The translations under genes and the position numbers were made by a program. From positions 89,516,433 to 89,580,432 of the forward strand of contig CM055275.1 in the NCBI GenBank assembly GCA_029237695.1: DNA of 64,000 nucleotides, in the 5' to 3' direction. This document shows, in pieces, positions 1 to 11,547 of the stretch. The DNA is from Conchocele bisecta (lineage: Eukaryota; Mollusca; Bivalvia; Lucinida; Thyasiridae). The notes under the pieces were generated by a model. It did no database searches. It was given only the letters and a program-made list of their open reading frames with translations, and was not told the origin of the DNA. Position 1 is the stretch's first letter; each line of letters starts with the position of its first letter.

Positions 1-1085
1 ACCCCTACTCAGCTATATGAGTTACAGCTACGTGAATTCCCACCTCCACCATAGTGGACCCCGCTATGTGACTTCCACTCAGCTACATTATGAGTTCCCA
101 GCTACATGAATTCCCCCCTCCAGCTTCGGGAACTCCGCTATGTAACCCCCACTCAGCTACATTATTTCCAGCTCCGTCAATCCCCACCTCCAGCTTCGTG
201 AACCCCGCTATGTGGCCCCCACTCAGCTACACCAGTTCCCAGCTCCGTGAATCCTCACCTCCAGCTTCGTGAACCCCGCTATGTGACCCCCACTCAGCTA
301 CATGAGTTCCCTGCTTCGTGAATTCCCACCTTCAGCTGAGTGAATACCGTTATGTGACCCCACTCAGCTACACGAGTTTCCAGCTCCGTCAATCCCCACC
401 TCCAGCTTCGTGAACCCCGCTATGTAACCCCCACTCAGCTACATGAGTTCCCTGCTCCGTGAATTCCCACCTCCAGCTTCGGGAATACCGCTATGTGACC
501 CCCACTCAACTACACGAGTTCCTAGCTCCGTGAATCCCCACTTCCAGCTTCGTGAACCCCGCTATGTGACCCCCACTCAGCTACAGTAGTTCCCACATCC
601 GTTAATCCCCACTCCAGCTTCGTGAACCCTGATGTGTGACCCCCAATCAGCTACATGAGTTCTCAGCTCCGTGAATCCCCACCTCCAGCTTCTTGAACGC
701 CGCTATGTGACCCCCACTCAGCTACAGTAGTTCCCACATCCGTGAATCCCCACCTCCACCTTCGTGAACCCTGTCGTGTGATCCCCCCCCCTCAGCTACA
801 TGAGTTCTCAGCTCGTGAATCCCCACCTCCAGTTCGTGAACCCCGCTATGTGGACCCCCACTCAGCTACAGTAGTTCCCACATCCGTGAATCCCCAACCT
901 CCAGCTTCATGAACCCTGCCGTGTGACCCCCACTCAGCGACATGAGTTATCAGCTCCGTGAATTCCCAATTCTAGCTTCGTGAACCCCGTGATTCCAGCT
1001 CCGTGAATCCTCCAAGCCTTGAGAATCCCCAACCTTGGCTTCGAGGGTGTCGCTATGTAACTTCCTCACAGTTTCGTGAACCCCT
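1..1085. repeat. 71-bp minisatellite array
   Basis: About 14 diverged head-to-tail copies of a unit near 71 bp. Each has CTCAGCTACATGAGTTCC, then a CTCCGTGAATCCCCACCTCC block, then CTTCGTGAACCCCGCTATGT. Unit starts fall near 8, 77, 150, 221, 290, 361, 434, 506, 573, 646, 717, 859 and 929. The array enters from the left window edge and decays after ~960. Short ORFs across it only reflect the repeat. Confidence 0.93.
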
Positions 1086-1297
1086 GTTCAGTTTGAACAT
1101 TTACATTGTATAGTTTATTGTGTATAACTGTTCATATTATATTGGCTGGAACAGATTATAGTACATACATAAACTTCCTGCTTTCGTTGCTAAGCATACA
1201 ATAACAGTGACGCACAAGTATGTAAAGAGGTAAATATCGTATGTTTACTTATTACTTGAAAACCTTCTTATACCGTGTTGTAACTCATTTCATAAAT
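1086..1297. other. unannotated AT-rich DNA
   Basis: Nothing recognised between the minisatellite and the first MITE copy. Confidence 0.6.
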
Positions 1298-1537
1298 GTG
1301 GCTGTGACTGGAGAAATCGGGCTTAAGGACTTTGGGACCAGTGTAGATCAAGATCAGCCTGTGCATCCGCACAATCGGATCAGGATCTGCAATGTTCGCC
1401 ATTCCATCAATTAAGCACCCGTCATGCTTCTAACAAGGAATAAATATCATTGTTAGGCTACAGGAGAATGCTATCCGATCAGGAGATACACTGTTCTCAA
1501 ATTCCATAAGCCCCAATTTCTCCAGTCACAGTCACAC
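1298..1537. repeat. MITE-A copy 1
   Basis: Terminal inverted repeats TGTGACTGGAGAAAT / ATTTCTCCAGTCACA enclose ~235 bp. The inside holds the family signature AGTGTAGATC.AGATCAGCC, a short palindrome around GTGCATCCGCAC, then TGATCAGGAG. Other copies or parts lie at 4403-4620, 5693-5885, 12242-13215, 23800-24080 and 33807-34822. No coding capacity. Confidence 0.8.
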
Positions 1538-3076
1538 ATGTGATATGGCACGCGTGTAATAACTCATGCAGCGAATTTGATAGGCTCCAAATGACGTCCG
1601 TAATTGCACGATAAGGCAATGATGTCTGGACGCTGACGTCATCACTTTTTAAAAGTCATTAGAAGCATCCATGACTCATTAAAATGAGTGCAGTTGTTAA
1701 AATGTGATCCCGTTTGGTACTATGAAGTGCTTACAAAGAAAGGGAAACAATAATATTATATACGTGTACCGGTATGTTTAATAGTTTTACCGACTTAAGC
1801 TATCTCTGTGAATATCTGCAGATTTTCTGCAATTTTATGCACCTCGCCATAACTCGTTCATAAATCTCATACCAAATGGAAACTCGTTTGAGATCCTGTA
1901 TAATTATATTATTAAAACACATTGAAGTACGCAATTATATTCTACCAAATAATACTATGGAATGATGTTGATTTCATCGCAACATTTGATCAGGTAAAGA
2001 GCTTTGCATTGACGAACTGATCGATAATATAATGTCTTAATAATCGTATCACGTGTCACATGGCGTTACCGAATGACGTAACGTAAACAACTCCGCGTTC
2101 TTTGCAACGAAAACTATTTTATATTTGACCAGCGGCAAGCATAAAACTGTACCTGATGAATAATACCAGCCTAGTTTATGTTGATATCACGTTTATCAGG
2201 CTCGGCTGGGAAACGGTAGGAATTCCTCGGCGAGCCTCGGACTTCCTACGCATTTCACGATAAACATGATATCACAATACACTTGGCTAGTATTCTCTAT
2301 TTCCCACTTTTCTGGCTTAAGCTATACTTATGGCTGATCAATGCACATTTAAAATGCAATAGAAATATCCGTAATGATTTTTGCGGTATGGAAATAATGT
2401 TCAGTTGATCCCAATTATAACGAGGACGACTCGATCGAAACATAGGGGATAAAGTATGTGTTACATGTAAGATATGGTATAATATTTACACTGTTGAGCG
2501 AATGGCATATGCAGCACTGTTTTCTAGTTTTCTCTCAGATAATTAATTAGGCAACAATTAATTAGGCAATTCCCACATTGAATAAAGGTTATAGTTATGT
2601 AAGTCTATTGTACCTCTTCCAAGAAGACCTATTCATTTATTCATGGATTGAGCCACTCATAAAGTGTCTATACAAAAATGTATAACTTACACAATTAGGA
2701 TTGTGTTAAAGGCGAGTACCTGTCAGCCAGTTTAGTAGTAAGCCTATAATTTGTGTCACTTGTTGCACATCAATACAAGGCCTCCGTGCCATTCATTGTC
2801 GAACACTTCTCGAATATCACAAACTACAGTACGAACCATAGTCTTGCAGAATGTGTTATATACATCGACTAATTGGGTAACCCTTAGAATGCTGGGCATG
2901 CACATTGTCGTCTGCTATTCGTTTGTATATTGCCTTAATTCTCACTAAAAACATGGATTGACAGCACTTCGGAAATGATTATAAAGTGCTGTTATGTCCA
3001 ACTTGTCAGGCAGTGCAACAAATATGCAATTAACAGTTTGTTTAATTATATAACAAGGACATCGTTATCACTAAGC
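1538..3076. other. unannotated intergenic DNA
   Basis: No convincing gene. 2180-2285 is an imperfect inverted repeat (GATATCACGTTTATC ... GATAAACATGATATCAC) enclosing a C+G-rich core. 2540-2570 has a doubled AATTAATTAGGCAA motif. Confidence 0.5.
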
Positions 3077-3663
3077 TAATCCCCTCGCTGTCAGCCTTGG
3101 TGATGATTTGTTTTAAAGCATTTTCCTTACCAACAATACGATTGATTATTCATTGATTATTGGTGTTTAACAACCTGTCACAAAATTCCCACAATCAGAA
3201 CGCAGCATTTACATAAAACTGTATATTCAGCCCCGAAATTAGAATACATTGACCTGATGCCAGGTCCATTCCACACCAAAGTCGCTTAGCTCCAACCCCG
3301 ACAGGATTTAGCTCTCAAGTATCAAAAGGCCGAAAATGTACATGAGGACCAAACCATGTAAGTCGGTATTCCGGTAAGAATGAACCCCGATCGTCGCATT
3401 ACGCTTCGCGTGCTCCCGACCAACCACCCACAAGCAAGATGAACATAAGTCCTCACTGACCTTGACCTTCGGCGGTCGGACGTGGGTCGTGTGAAAAACA
3501 ACGCCCCATCGCTAGACACACATTGTGGCCAAATATTATCGCGGTTCATAAGTTATTGAAAAACTGAAAGGTGTTTGTTACTAACGTATGCACGGCGAGC
3601 ATGCGTGCACGTACGTACAGGGACGAACGCTATGTCCCGTATTGCCTATCGGCGAGAGGATAA
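3077..3663. repeat. MITE-C copy 1
   Basis: Ends TAATCCCCTCGCTG and CGGCGAGAGGATA are imperfect inverted repeats. The interior (ATAAGTCCTCA.TGACCTTGA, GGACGTGGGTC, ACGTACGTACAG) recurs in a shorter copy at 5993-6294. Confidence 0.7.
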
Positions 3664-4402
3664 CAAACTGCTTCCAATGCAATTTGTCTCAGAAATGCGC
3701 TGAAAGTGGGGCATCAGATCAGTAAAGCATATTTTGATTGTCAATTCGCATGGTATTTATTAATCCAATTGTAATTATTACCCAACTCCCTATATTAAGT
3801 TGATATTCCATAGTTTTGACTAATTCAATTGGTTTTGACGTGCCTGTGCAATAGTTCCGCGTGTTCGGTCAATAGTTCCGCGTGCCCGGTCTGCCCGGTC
3901 TGCCCGGTCAATAGTTCCGCGTGCAAGTGGACAAGACCCCTGAAAATCATCACGTCATGATTTATATCAAATATTACGAAATAAAATTGACCGATCGCAA
4001 CCAAGTTCGGTATGTATGTTTACCACGGCGAGAATAAGCTTATAGATTAAAGAAAATCCGATTACTTACTCCCCTTGGCGGACATTTTTAATTTTCACAC
4101 TCGGTACCCTTGTCCACGTAATAACACAAGGATCGTAACAAAATTCGGTATGTTTTGATGAAGGCGAGATGAAGAACAATATTGGTTTTCAGTGAGTTAT
4201 CTCCCATGTTTGACTAGCCTTGCCTGGACGGGTGTATATTGTGACCTTCGGCACTATTGTAGGAAATCGCATGAAATTGTGTTTTGGGTTGATACAGGTC
4301 AAGGGAAACACAGTGCTGTAAAAGTGACTGGGGCTCAGATGATGTCTCAGATATCCAATAATGTGGCTTTTTGCTTCATGCCCAGTAGATGGCATATGTG
4401 CC
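3664..4402. other. unannotated DNA with short tandem block
   Basis: 3845-3925 repeats CAATAGTTCCGCGTG and GTCTGCCCG several times. The rest shows nothing recognisable. Confidence 0.5.
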
Positions 4403-4620
4403 TGTGACTGGAGAAATGGGGCTTATGGCATTTATGACCAGTGTAGCTCCTGCTCAAATAACACACTCATGTGGCCTGATAACGATCTACATGTATATTG
4501 CGTGTTTGAAGCATGGCATGTGTTTCATTGAGGGTTTGGCGAACAGTGCAGATCCGGATCAGACTGTGCGGATGCACAGGCTGATGTGGATCTACACTGC
4601 TACCATTTCTCCAGTCACAG
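4403..4620. repeat. MITE-A copy 2
   Basis: TGTGACTGGAGAAATGGGGC at the left and CATTTCTCCAGTCACA at the right, with the family's internal GATCAGACTGTGCGGATGCA palindrome. Confidence 0.75.
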
Positions 4621-4679
4621 CCACATTTGTCAATCAATCGCACCATTTCGTTTGAACATATTCGTACTATACCATAGAA

Positions 4680-4975
4680 AGATAGTAACTTATCTCCTAA
4701 TTAGTAGTTAGTATCTCCTAATTAGTAGTTTGTATCTCCTAATTAGGAGATAAAGCATTTTAGCATTGACACATATAGTATGTCCAAATTAGGAGATATA
4801 AAGTCTAATTAGGAGATACTAAGTGATAATTAGGAGATACTAACTCATAATTAGGATATACTAACTCCTAATTAAGAGATACTAAGTCATAACTAGGAAA
4901 TAGTAAGTCCTAATTAGGAGATACTACCTCCTAATTAAGAGTTAGTATCTCCTAATTAGGAGATAAAATAGTTTA
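4680..4975. repeat. palindromic tandem array of TATCTCCTAATTAGGAGATA
   Basis: About a dozen copies of a near-perfect ~20-bp palindrome (TCTCCTAATTAGGAGA) in both orientations, joined by AGTTAGTA / TACTAACT linkers. Each unit can fold alone and the whole array can fold back. Confidence 0.85.
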
Positions 4976-5692
4976 ACATTGGCGCCAGTTCGCTTCCATA
5001 CAATTGGGTTCAGAAATACAATACAATTCTCCAATTAATATATTGTTTCCTATTCTGTTTCAATACTTTCAATACTTTCTCGGCATAGCTGAGACCCAGT
5101 GCCTTTAAAAAGCAATACGTACACTATTACGTGTAGAAACAAATGTTGCTACCCTGCTCCATACCTCTCGCAAGGGTAGCAATTTAACCCCATCTCTTTA
5201 ATGTAACACATGGAATATTGATTTTTGCAACCTGTTATCCGGCATATTTGATATGTTAGCGATTTAAAGCTGGCAAATTGTAGCCGTAGATACTTAACTT
5301 AAAAAATAATTTAAAAAATACCATGCCTCATTTGTATATGAAAATAATCTGATACCACTACGCGTCACTATCAGTAAAATACACATTACTAAATGATTGT
5401 ATCTGTATAGCGGACACTCGTAATGTTTATAAATGGTGGAATAGTGACACACTTGTACACTTATTTAATTGCTATAAAGAACAGTTTGTGCCTACTGAAT
5501 GGGCATGTACCTTTAATAGAATATTTATATTCCTTATATGGCGTTGTGTTTGGACACGCGGTTATATTTCTGATAATTTCATGGGTGTTGAACTATATTA
5601 CACGGAAATGTCGTACGTTTTTAACTTCGCAATTATATGCTGTTTAACGTGTAATTATTACCAAGTCAATACTTAGTACAATAAAATGAATA
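4976..5692. other. unannotated DNA
   Basis: 5148-5210 (CTCCATACCTCTCGC .AGGGTAGCAAT, then AACCCCATCTCTTTAATG) recurs at ~19567-19640, so it is part of another interspersed repeat. No gene seen. Confidence 0.5.
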
Positions 5693-5890
5693 TGGCTGTG
5701 ACTGGAGCGATGGGAATTATGGATTTTAGGTCCAGTGTAGATCCAGATCAGCCTGTGCATCCGCACAGTCTGATCAGGATCTGCGCTGTTCACCATTGTA
5801 TCAATGGAACACCTTCGAACAAACAATATAGATCACTATCAGGCTACAGGAGTGTGCTATTTGATCAGGAGCTACACTGGTTACCAATCT
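5693..5890. repeat. MITE-A copy 3, decayed
   Basis: TGTGACTGGAGCGATGGG, then AGTGTAGATCCAGATCAGCC and the GTGCATCCGCACAGTCTGAT core. The right terminus is degraded. Confidence 0.65.
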
Positions 5891-5992
5891 TCCTTTCCAT
5901 TAGCAACCGAAAGCGTACAACATAGCGTCCCGCAATCGAATTGGGGTTGAAAGGAAACCAAACCTAGTCAACAATATTATTGAATAAGAGTC

Positions 5993-6294
5993 TAATCCCC
6001 TCGCTGGCAGCCTTGACAATAACAAACAAAAAACAATTTAACATGTTTGCTTTACAAACAATGTGAATATAAGTCCTCATCGACCTTGATCTTGTGCGGA
6101 CGTGGGTCTATACAAAACAACGCAGCATCACTAAACACAGATTGTGGCCAAATATTATCAAAATCGGTGGTCATGAGCGGTTTATACGTTATTGAAAAAT
6201 GAAAGGTGTTACAGTTACTAACGTACGTACGTACGTACAGTGTACGTGCATGGACTAACGCTACATCCCCTCTTGCTTATCGGCGAGGGGATAA
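5993..6294. repeat. MITE-C copy 2
   Basis: TAATCCCCTCGCTG at the left and CGGCGAGGGGATA at the right, with an internal (ACGT)n tract near 6223-6245. Related to 3077-3663. Confidence 0.75.
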
Positions 6295-7569
6295 AGAGGG
6301 ATACTGAGGTATTGTAGCTAGTTATTTACATTTGCAAATATATTTATAGAGATCCAGTCCTATGTTTTATTTTAGTGTTTGTTTCTTACTGAATAGTGCG
6401 AAAATAAAGACTGCGAATATGGTAGATACATCTTTGCATTCTACACTGTTGGTAATATTTAATACTTGTGAAAATATAGTGTAGTCCCGGATAATATTGA
6501 GTAGATACATAGGATGAATCTGGTCGACACTAGTAGAAACCACTATAATGGCTCCTTTACCCAACACATCGTGATACATTCGCGCTTTCGACAAGCAATA
6601 AGGTTTAAAGCATAGGTTACTGTAGACTTTAACATGTAGTTTCGCGTTATGCTTTTATTGTCAGCCGGCTCTCGTTTCATAATATTATATCAGCCAATAC
6701 ACAAACTTCTATTTGTAATTTTGCTCATTTAACATCAAACTTTTATATTGCTACCACTCGACAAGAATGTTCAACTGAGTGGTAACAACATACACTTTAG
6801 TTGATGTAGGGATGGGGTGGTGGGGGGGGGGGGCACCCATTGCCTTCGCCAGACCAATCGTATGGTGCTTCCGACGTCCTGCACATAAGGCGTAAACAAA
6901 AAATAGGTTTGTTTCCGGTTACCCGACCGACCGCCTAGTTTTACCACCGACTGTAATTTTTTTATTGGCAATTTTACATCGGTCCCGGAAAATGTTGTCG
7001 TGACCGCGTTTTTTACCTGTCCCGTATCCAACATGGCCGGCGAGAGCAACAGTTTGATTGCTCTGCGATGTTTTTGTGCAAGGTCAACGAGATTCGGGTG
7101 GTAGACCATGGCTCGTCGATAAATGGCATTTACAACATGGTCCACACCAAATCTACGCCATTTAAGGCCACTTGCTCTGTAAGTATTGGCGATTTACAGC
7201 GTTAGAATTGTGTGTCATGTGTTTTCGCGGCATGAAATTTATGAAGGGAAAATAAGTTATTTCCCAAAATGACATGAAATTTAAAAAAAAATTAGCCGTT
7301 ACAGTTGTGTAATTGTTTACTTCAGTGTGTCTAACAATTTATTCTAGATACACTATGACTTTTGAATATTTTTCCTGTCAAATATTAATGCTTCAATATT
7401 GGACTATTCCAGTAAACATACATAATCCCTACCTACCGACCCTATCTTTTTCGGACCCGTAACAGGAAACAAACCTAATATGCCTAATATAACCACGTGT
7501 ACTTGAATAGTCGCTAAATCCCAGAATTGTAGAGCTCTGAACATGTTGTTTGGCTGCCGGTTTTGGGAG
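6295..7569. other. mostly unannotated; CpG-richer segment at 6880-7185
   Basis: A G run lies at 6822-6833. 6880-7185 has more CpG and includes CCAACATGGCCGGCG, resembling a first-exon context. A donor-like GTAAGTATT follows at ~7181 on + and an acceptor-like TACTTACAG on -. A 124-codon - frame covers 6771-7145 without recognisable similarity. No gene is claimed. Confidence 0.35.
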
Positions 7570-8193
7570 TACAGTGGAACTTCTCTAAACCGGACACCAA
7601 GCAAAGATCTGTGATCTTACTTTATCATGTTTATAGGTTTCCTAGTCGCTTATTACGAACAATTTATTTCTCTATGGGAAGATATTTGGAAATTGGCTCC
7701 GAAACCTAGATAGGTAGCTTGGAGATGATCTAACTAAGAAAACAAAAGTTAAATTTTAAAAATCGGTCCAGTATTTCTGAAATTCTAAAAAGTTTCCCCC
7801 TGTTAAATCCCCATAGACATCTTCACTCTGTGAAGATGTCTATGGGTATTTAACATGGGGAAATTGTTTTTTCGCAATATTTGACCAAATTTCACGAAAT
7901 AAAAAGAAGGCTCATTCTTTAAATTTTCCTTTAATTTAATACTATCGAAAAAAATTATTGTTTTTGAATTGTTTTATGGCCGCAACATTTGGGCAGCTTT
8001 CGCGAAACATACTATAATTTATGTTACAATGCTTGTTCATGATCGCATGACACACATATATGTCTCATAATGGTCATCTGCTGGATTTACATCGAAACCT
8101 CTCTAAACCTGACACCTTGGGAGGTAAAATCCTCTCTAAACCGGACACCCTGGGGACCTCCCAGGGTGTCCGGTTTTGAGAGGTTTCACTGTA
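7570..8193. repeat. pogo/Tigger-style MITE
   Basis: Ends are inverted repeats of the type ACAGTG.AAC.TCTCTAAACC followed by GGACACC, a style known from pogo/Tigger-like DNA transposons. A strong internal hairpin at 7797-7862 is built from CCCCATAGACATCTTCAC and its complement. No transposase. The mirror part lies at 57890-58132. Confidence 0.6.
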
Positions 8194-8296
8194 TGTGGGT
8201 TTTCGTTTTATACACTGCAAATGTTATATCAAGCGAATTCACCGTTAAATTTGATACAATTTGAAGGCGGAGTTTGTTCTTTTTTGTTGCTACCAG

Positions 8297-8565
8297 TGTG
8301 TCAGGTTAGAAAGGTTTCACAGTAGCTGAATGCCTTCTAACATTTATTATGCCAAATACAGTTACCGTTTATCGAGACCCCCCAGTGTGTCCGGTTAGAG
8401 AGGTTTCACAGTAGCTGAATGCCTTCTTGCATTTATTATGCCAAATACAGTTATCGTTTATCGAAACCTCCCAGGGTGTCCGATTAGAGAAGCTTCACAG
8501 TAGCTGAATGCCTTCTTGCAGTTATTATGCCAAATACAGTTATCGTTTATCGAGACCCGACATGG
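8297..8565. repeat. 89-bp tandem repeat, three copies
   Basis: AGTAGCTGAATGCCTTCT occurs at 8321, 8410 and 8499 (period 89). Each is followed by ATTATGCCAAATACAGTTA and a GTCCG.TTAGAGA.G block. The mirror locus 57616-57775 has only two units. Confidence 0.85.
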
Positions 8566-8609
8566 TCAAATATAATGGTGCAATTGGTTTATGTATGGTC
8601 GTTTACTGT

Positions 8610-8842
8610 GTGTCACGGTACGGATCTAGTAACTCAGGAGAGAAGATGTGTATCTGTGCCCCGGTCAGCTCAGTCGGTAGAGCGACCGCCTTGTAAGCGG
8701 GAAGTGCCGGGTTCGAGTCCTGGGTCGGGTGCATATTTTCTCTTCCCGTTTCATTTTACCGTACCATCGCTCTAACCGACTGAGCTAGCCGGGAACGAAT
8801 ACACACTTCCTCCCCTCAGTGAGTTACGTACCGCGACATGTG
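8610..8842. repeat. foldback element with two tRNA-like heads, arm 1 only
   Basis: An inverted-repeat insertion with TGTCACGGTACG at the left and CGTACCGCGACA at the right. It holds a tRNA-like sequence on + (8658-8731) and, facing it, a 5' tRNA half on - (8794 to 8764). The mirror locus near 57550 runs straight from GTTTACTGT to GCATGAAA, so this is a presence/absence difference between the arms. Confidence 0.7.
8658..8731 (+). tRNA. tRNA-like sequence, TGT anticodon (Thr-like), probably a SINE/MITE head
   Basis: 74 nt with a D arm (AGCTCAGTCGGTAGAGC), an anticodon arm with loop CTTGTAA (TGT), and a T arm CCGGG-TTCGAGT-CCTGG carrying a perfect B box GGTTCGAGTCC. The acceptor stem is poor: GCCCCGG against GTCGGGT leaves two mismatches. 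It sits in a foldback repeat, so a retroposed or captured tRNA is likelier than a working gene. Confidence 0.45.
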
Positions 8843-8924
8843 CATGAAACTAAAAACCGCAACTTGGAGTATCTGACACATCATCTGAGATCACTTTACG
8901 GAGCCCAGCAGGGGACATGGAATA

Positions 8925-9118
8925 TTTTTTATCAATTCGTTCCTTCAATTTAACAATTCGTTCCCTCAAATTAACAATTCGTTTCCACGAATTAACAATT
9001 CTCGTTCCCACGAATTAACAATTCGTTCCCACGATATAGCAATTCGTTAAATTGAGAGACAGTGGTCTCGATGTCACGCACCATGTTGACCCGGGTGTGG
9101 GAACGAATTAATAAAACA
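8925..9118. repeat. palindromic array of AACAATTCGTTCCCACGAATT
   Basis: Five or so copies of AACAATTCGTTCCC with complementary GGGAACGAATT returning at the right. The mirror copy is at 57360-57520. Confidence 0.8.
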
Positions 9119-9154
9119 AGAATGATACGTCCACTGCGGGGCTCAGTACACTTT

Positions 9155-9400
9155 AGCCCTTAGACTGCTACTCACAACAATTGTCGTCTGCTGTTGCTTT
9201 TATATCATGCCTTATTTCTCAATAAAAACATGCTTTGACAGCACTTCAGAATCATTTTCAATGGAAATGATTCTCAAATGCTGTCAAAGCATGTTGTAAA
9301 TTATTATGAAGTGTTGTTAAAGCATGTTTTTGATGATAAAAATGGAAAATAGAAAATAAACAGCAATAAATAAGATAGCTTTAACATACAGCGACCATTT
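9155..9400. repeat. MITE-D copy, one end decayed
   Basis: Starts GCCCTTAGACTGCTACTC. An internal hairpin is made of AAAACATGCTTTGACAGCAC and complement around GGAAATGATTCT. Related to 9624-9873; mirror copy 57078-57318. Confidence 0.7.
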
Positions 9401-9623
9401 TATTCTTAAACATGTAAAACCTCATATTTCCCATACACACGTCTAACGAACGAAAGAAGCTCACGTGATTAGTTACATTATGATACTCGTACAACTTGAA
9501 TACAATGGTACATTATTGCGCCATTGATAGGCCGCACTTGATCATGTAAGTAGCATTTTAATTATTTGTGTTAACATGCAACGCCCGCTGTTTGATCTTA
9601 CATGAGTGATGATTTCATATGTA

Positions 9624-9873
9624 TTAACCCTTAGACCGCTATCTTATTTTTTTGTTGTCTACAGTTATTTTCTATTTTCCATTTTTATCATCAAAAACAT
9701 GATTTGGCAGCACTTTAGAATAATTTACAACATGCTTTGACAGCACTTCAGAATCATTTCCATTGGAAATGATTCTGAAGCGCTGTCAAAACATGTTTTT
9801 ATTGAGAAATAAGGCAAGATATATATAAAAAACAGCAGACTACTATTGTTGCGAGTAGCAGTCTAAGGGTTAA
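9624..9873. repeat. MITE-D copy with TTAACCCTTAGAC termini
   Basis: TTAACCCTTAGACCGCTA at the left and GTAGCAGTCTAAGGGTTAA at the right. The interior folds through CATTTCC.TTGGAAATG. Mirror copy at 56570-56817. Confidence 0.85.
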
Positions 9874-10480
9874 ACGAGTTTTAACTTTCCTGATTTCGAG
9901 TTTCCGAGTTGCCGACTTTCCGAGTTTCTTATGAAATCAGTCAATGAGTTTGATAAATATCATATTAAATCAACACAGCTGGTATATTATTTGTATTGCA
10001 CATCATCATCATTTGAATTTGTATTGATTACATAACATTTTTATTCGGGCGCTAGCGAAGAATTATACAACCGACTACCACATTCCAGCTTTTATGCAAA
10101 TGAGCACATGTCAGTCGCAGCACATATTTTGCGGGTTGAACGTTTTAAAAACACGGGTCTTACGCCATAACAAATAGCTAGTTCCAACAGCTTGATCGAA
10201 TTTTCATTTTTCAGTGTAATAAATGGTTTCTTTGCTTGTTTTGTGCTATTTATTTTGTTATTGAAAACGTTTCCGTATGCCGCCCATGTGACCCTTTGTT
10301 GCATGGGCATGATAATGTGTTATTCCACAGTCTGCGTTAATCTTGCCAATAATGTCGATGTTTTTCAATATGCTTGAATAGTGTGCTTGAAGTGAAGCAG
10401 CTTGATTGGCTGAAAATAAGCACATGATACATCTCAGACTCAGCCAATCAAATTGCTTGATTGCGAGTTGAGATTGCCAA
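9874..10480. other. arm 1 DNA without a recognised gene
   Basis: Contains a GAGTTTCCGAGT run (9885-9935). A block at 10325-10470 (TTAATCTTGCCAATAATGTC ... CTTGATTGCGAGTTGAGATT) has relatives at 15255-15350, 31750-31850 and 55935-56130. Short ORFs differ or break between the arms, arguing against coding. Confidence 0.5.
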
Positions 10481-10482
10481 TA

Positions 10483-11206
10483 GATGTTTACGCGAATATA
10501 TGGTGTACGAACGGGGTCAAATAAACGTGTTGAATACATATCATATTACGTACATGTAAGTCAACACTGGTATTTAATATATGACTACGTCTTTCAGTCA
10601 TTCTTCATGGACCGAAACACGGTCACGTGATTATCTACAAATTGAATGTAGACCTCTGAACGGTTTGTTTACGCGAATATATGGTGTACGAACGGGGTCA
10701 AAACTAAAGTTACAGGTGCAGGTATAAAAATATACAGGTGCACCTGTAAATATACAGGTGCAGCTGTACAAATACAATTTAGTTTTGACCCTGTTCGTAC
10801 ACCATATGGTGTACGAACGGGTCAAAACTAAATTTACAGGTGCACCTATAAAAATATGCAGGTGCACCTGCATTTTTTACAGCTGCACCTGTAAATGTAT
10901 AGCTGAACCTGTAAATTGTATAGCTGCAGCTGTAAATGCATAGCTGCAGCTGTATTTTTATAGCTGCAGCTATACATGTATTTTACATGTGCAGCTATTC
11001 AATTACAGGTGCAGCTATATATTTACAGGTGCAGCTGTAAGAAATGCAGGTGCACCTGCATATTTTGTAGCTGCACCTGTAATTTTTGTTTTGACAAAAC
11101 TAAATTGTATTTTTAAAGGTGTTTACAGCTGTATTTTATTTTGTATAGATGCACCTGTAAATTACATCTGAACATTTCACCCCGTTCGTACACCATACGA
11201 ATAAGC
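10483..11206. repeat. element bounded by GTGTACGAACGGGGTC with CAGGTGCACCTG palindrome array
   Basis: GCGAATATATGGTGTACGAA is at the left (10490, again at 10674) and TTCGTACACCAT at the right (11187). Between them are about 20 short palindromes (CAGGTGCACCTG, CAGCTGCAGCTG, CAGGTGCAGCTG) spaced by AT-rich TAAATATA-type linkers. The mirror copy is 54905-55440. The Cys/Gly/Pro-rich ORFs over the array come from the repeat. Confidence 0.85.
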
Positions 11207-11547
11207 GATACCGGTTTGATATGTGTTTATTCATGTAAACCAAACCTATTGTTCACCTCCTTTGAGCGCATGCGTAAAGCTGACACATGTAATTGACACT
11301 GTGTTTACACTGTTAGCGACTTCCCGATCTTATGAATATTCGTGGTACGGGTCATATAATAAAACAATTATAGTATTTGTGTAGTTCTACGTGAGATTTA
11401 TGGCATTTGTTCATTTTACGTTTTCGTTTTATCCCGATATAAGTGGTTGTACCTGTGGAAATGTGACTCATAGCAACTGTTGCAAGTATTGATTTTTGTT
11501 TACTACCACGCATTCGCAGATTTATATGTTACATTGGAATCTCTTTT

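Noticed and set aside
1..1085. ORF at 90-272 in the minisatellite
   Set aside because: The frame follows the 71-bp repeat and has no start context or similarity.
4680..4975. Regular short repeats looking like a CRISPR array
   Set aside because: Units are palindromes with 6-10 bp linkers, not unique ~30-bp spacers, and the DNA is eukaryotic.
6771..7145. 124-codon - strand ORF
   Set aside because: It ends in translation of a G/C homopolymer region and shows no recognisable domain; left as an unassigned CpG-richer segment.
8658..8731. Functional tRNA-Thr gene
   Set aside because: The acceptor stem has mismatches and the sequence sits in a foldback element missing from the other arm; kept only as tRNA-like.
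10631..11171. Cys/Gly/Pro-rich ORFs with repeated GAPV motifs, and their mirror copies at 54863-55426
   Set aside because: They are translations of the CAGGTGCACCTG palindrome array. They occur on both strands and break between arms.
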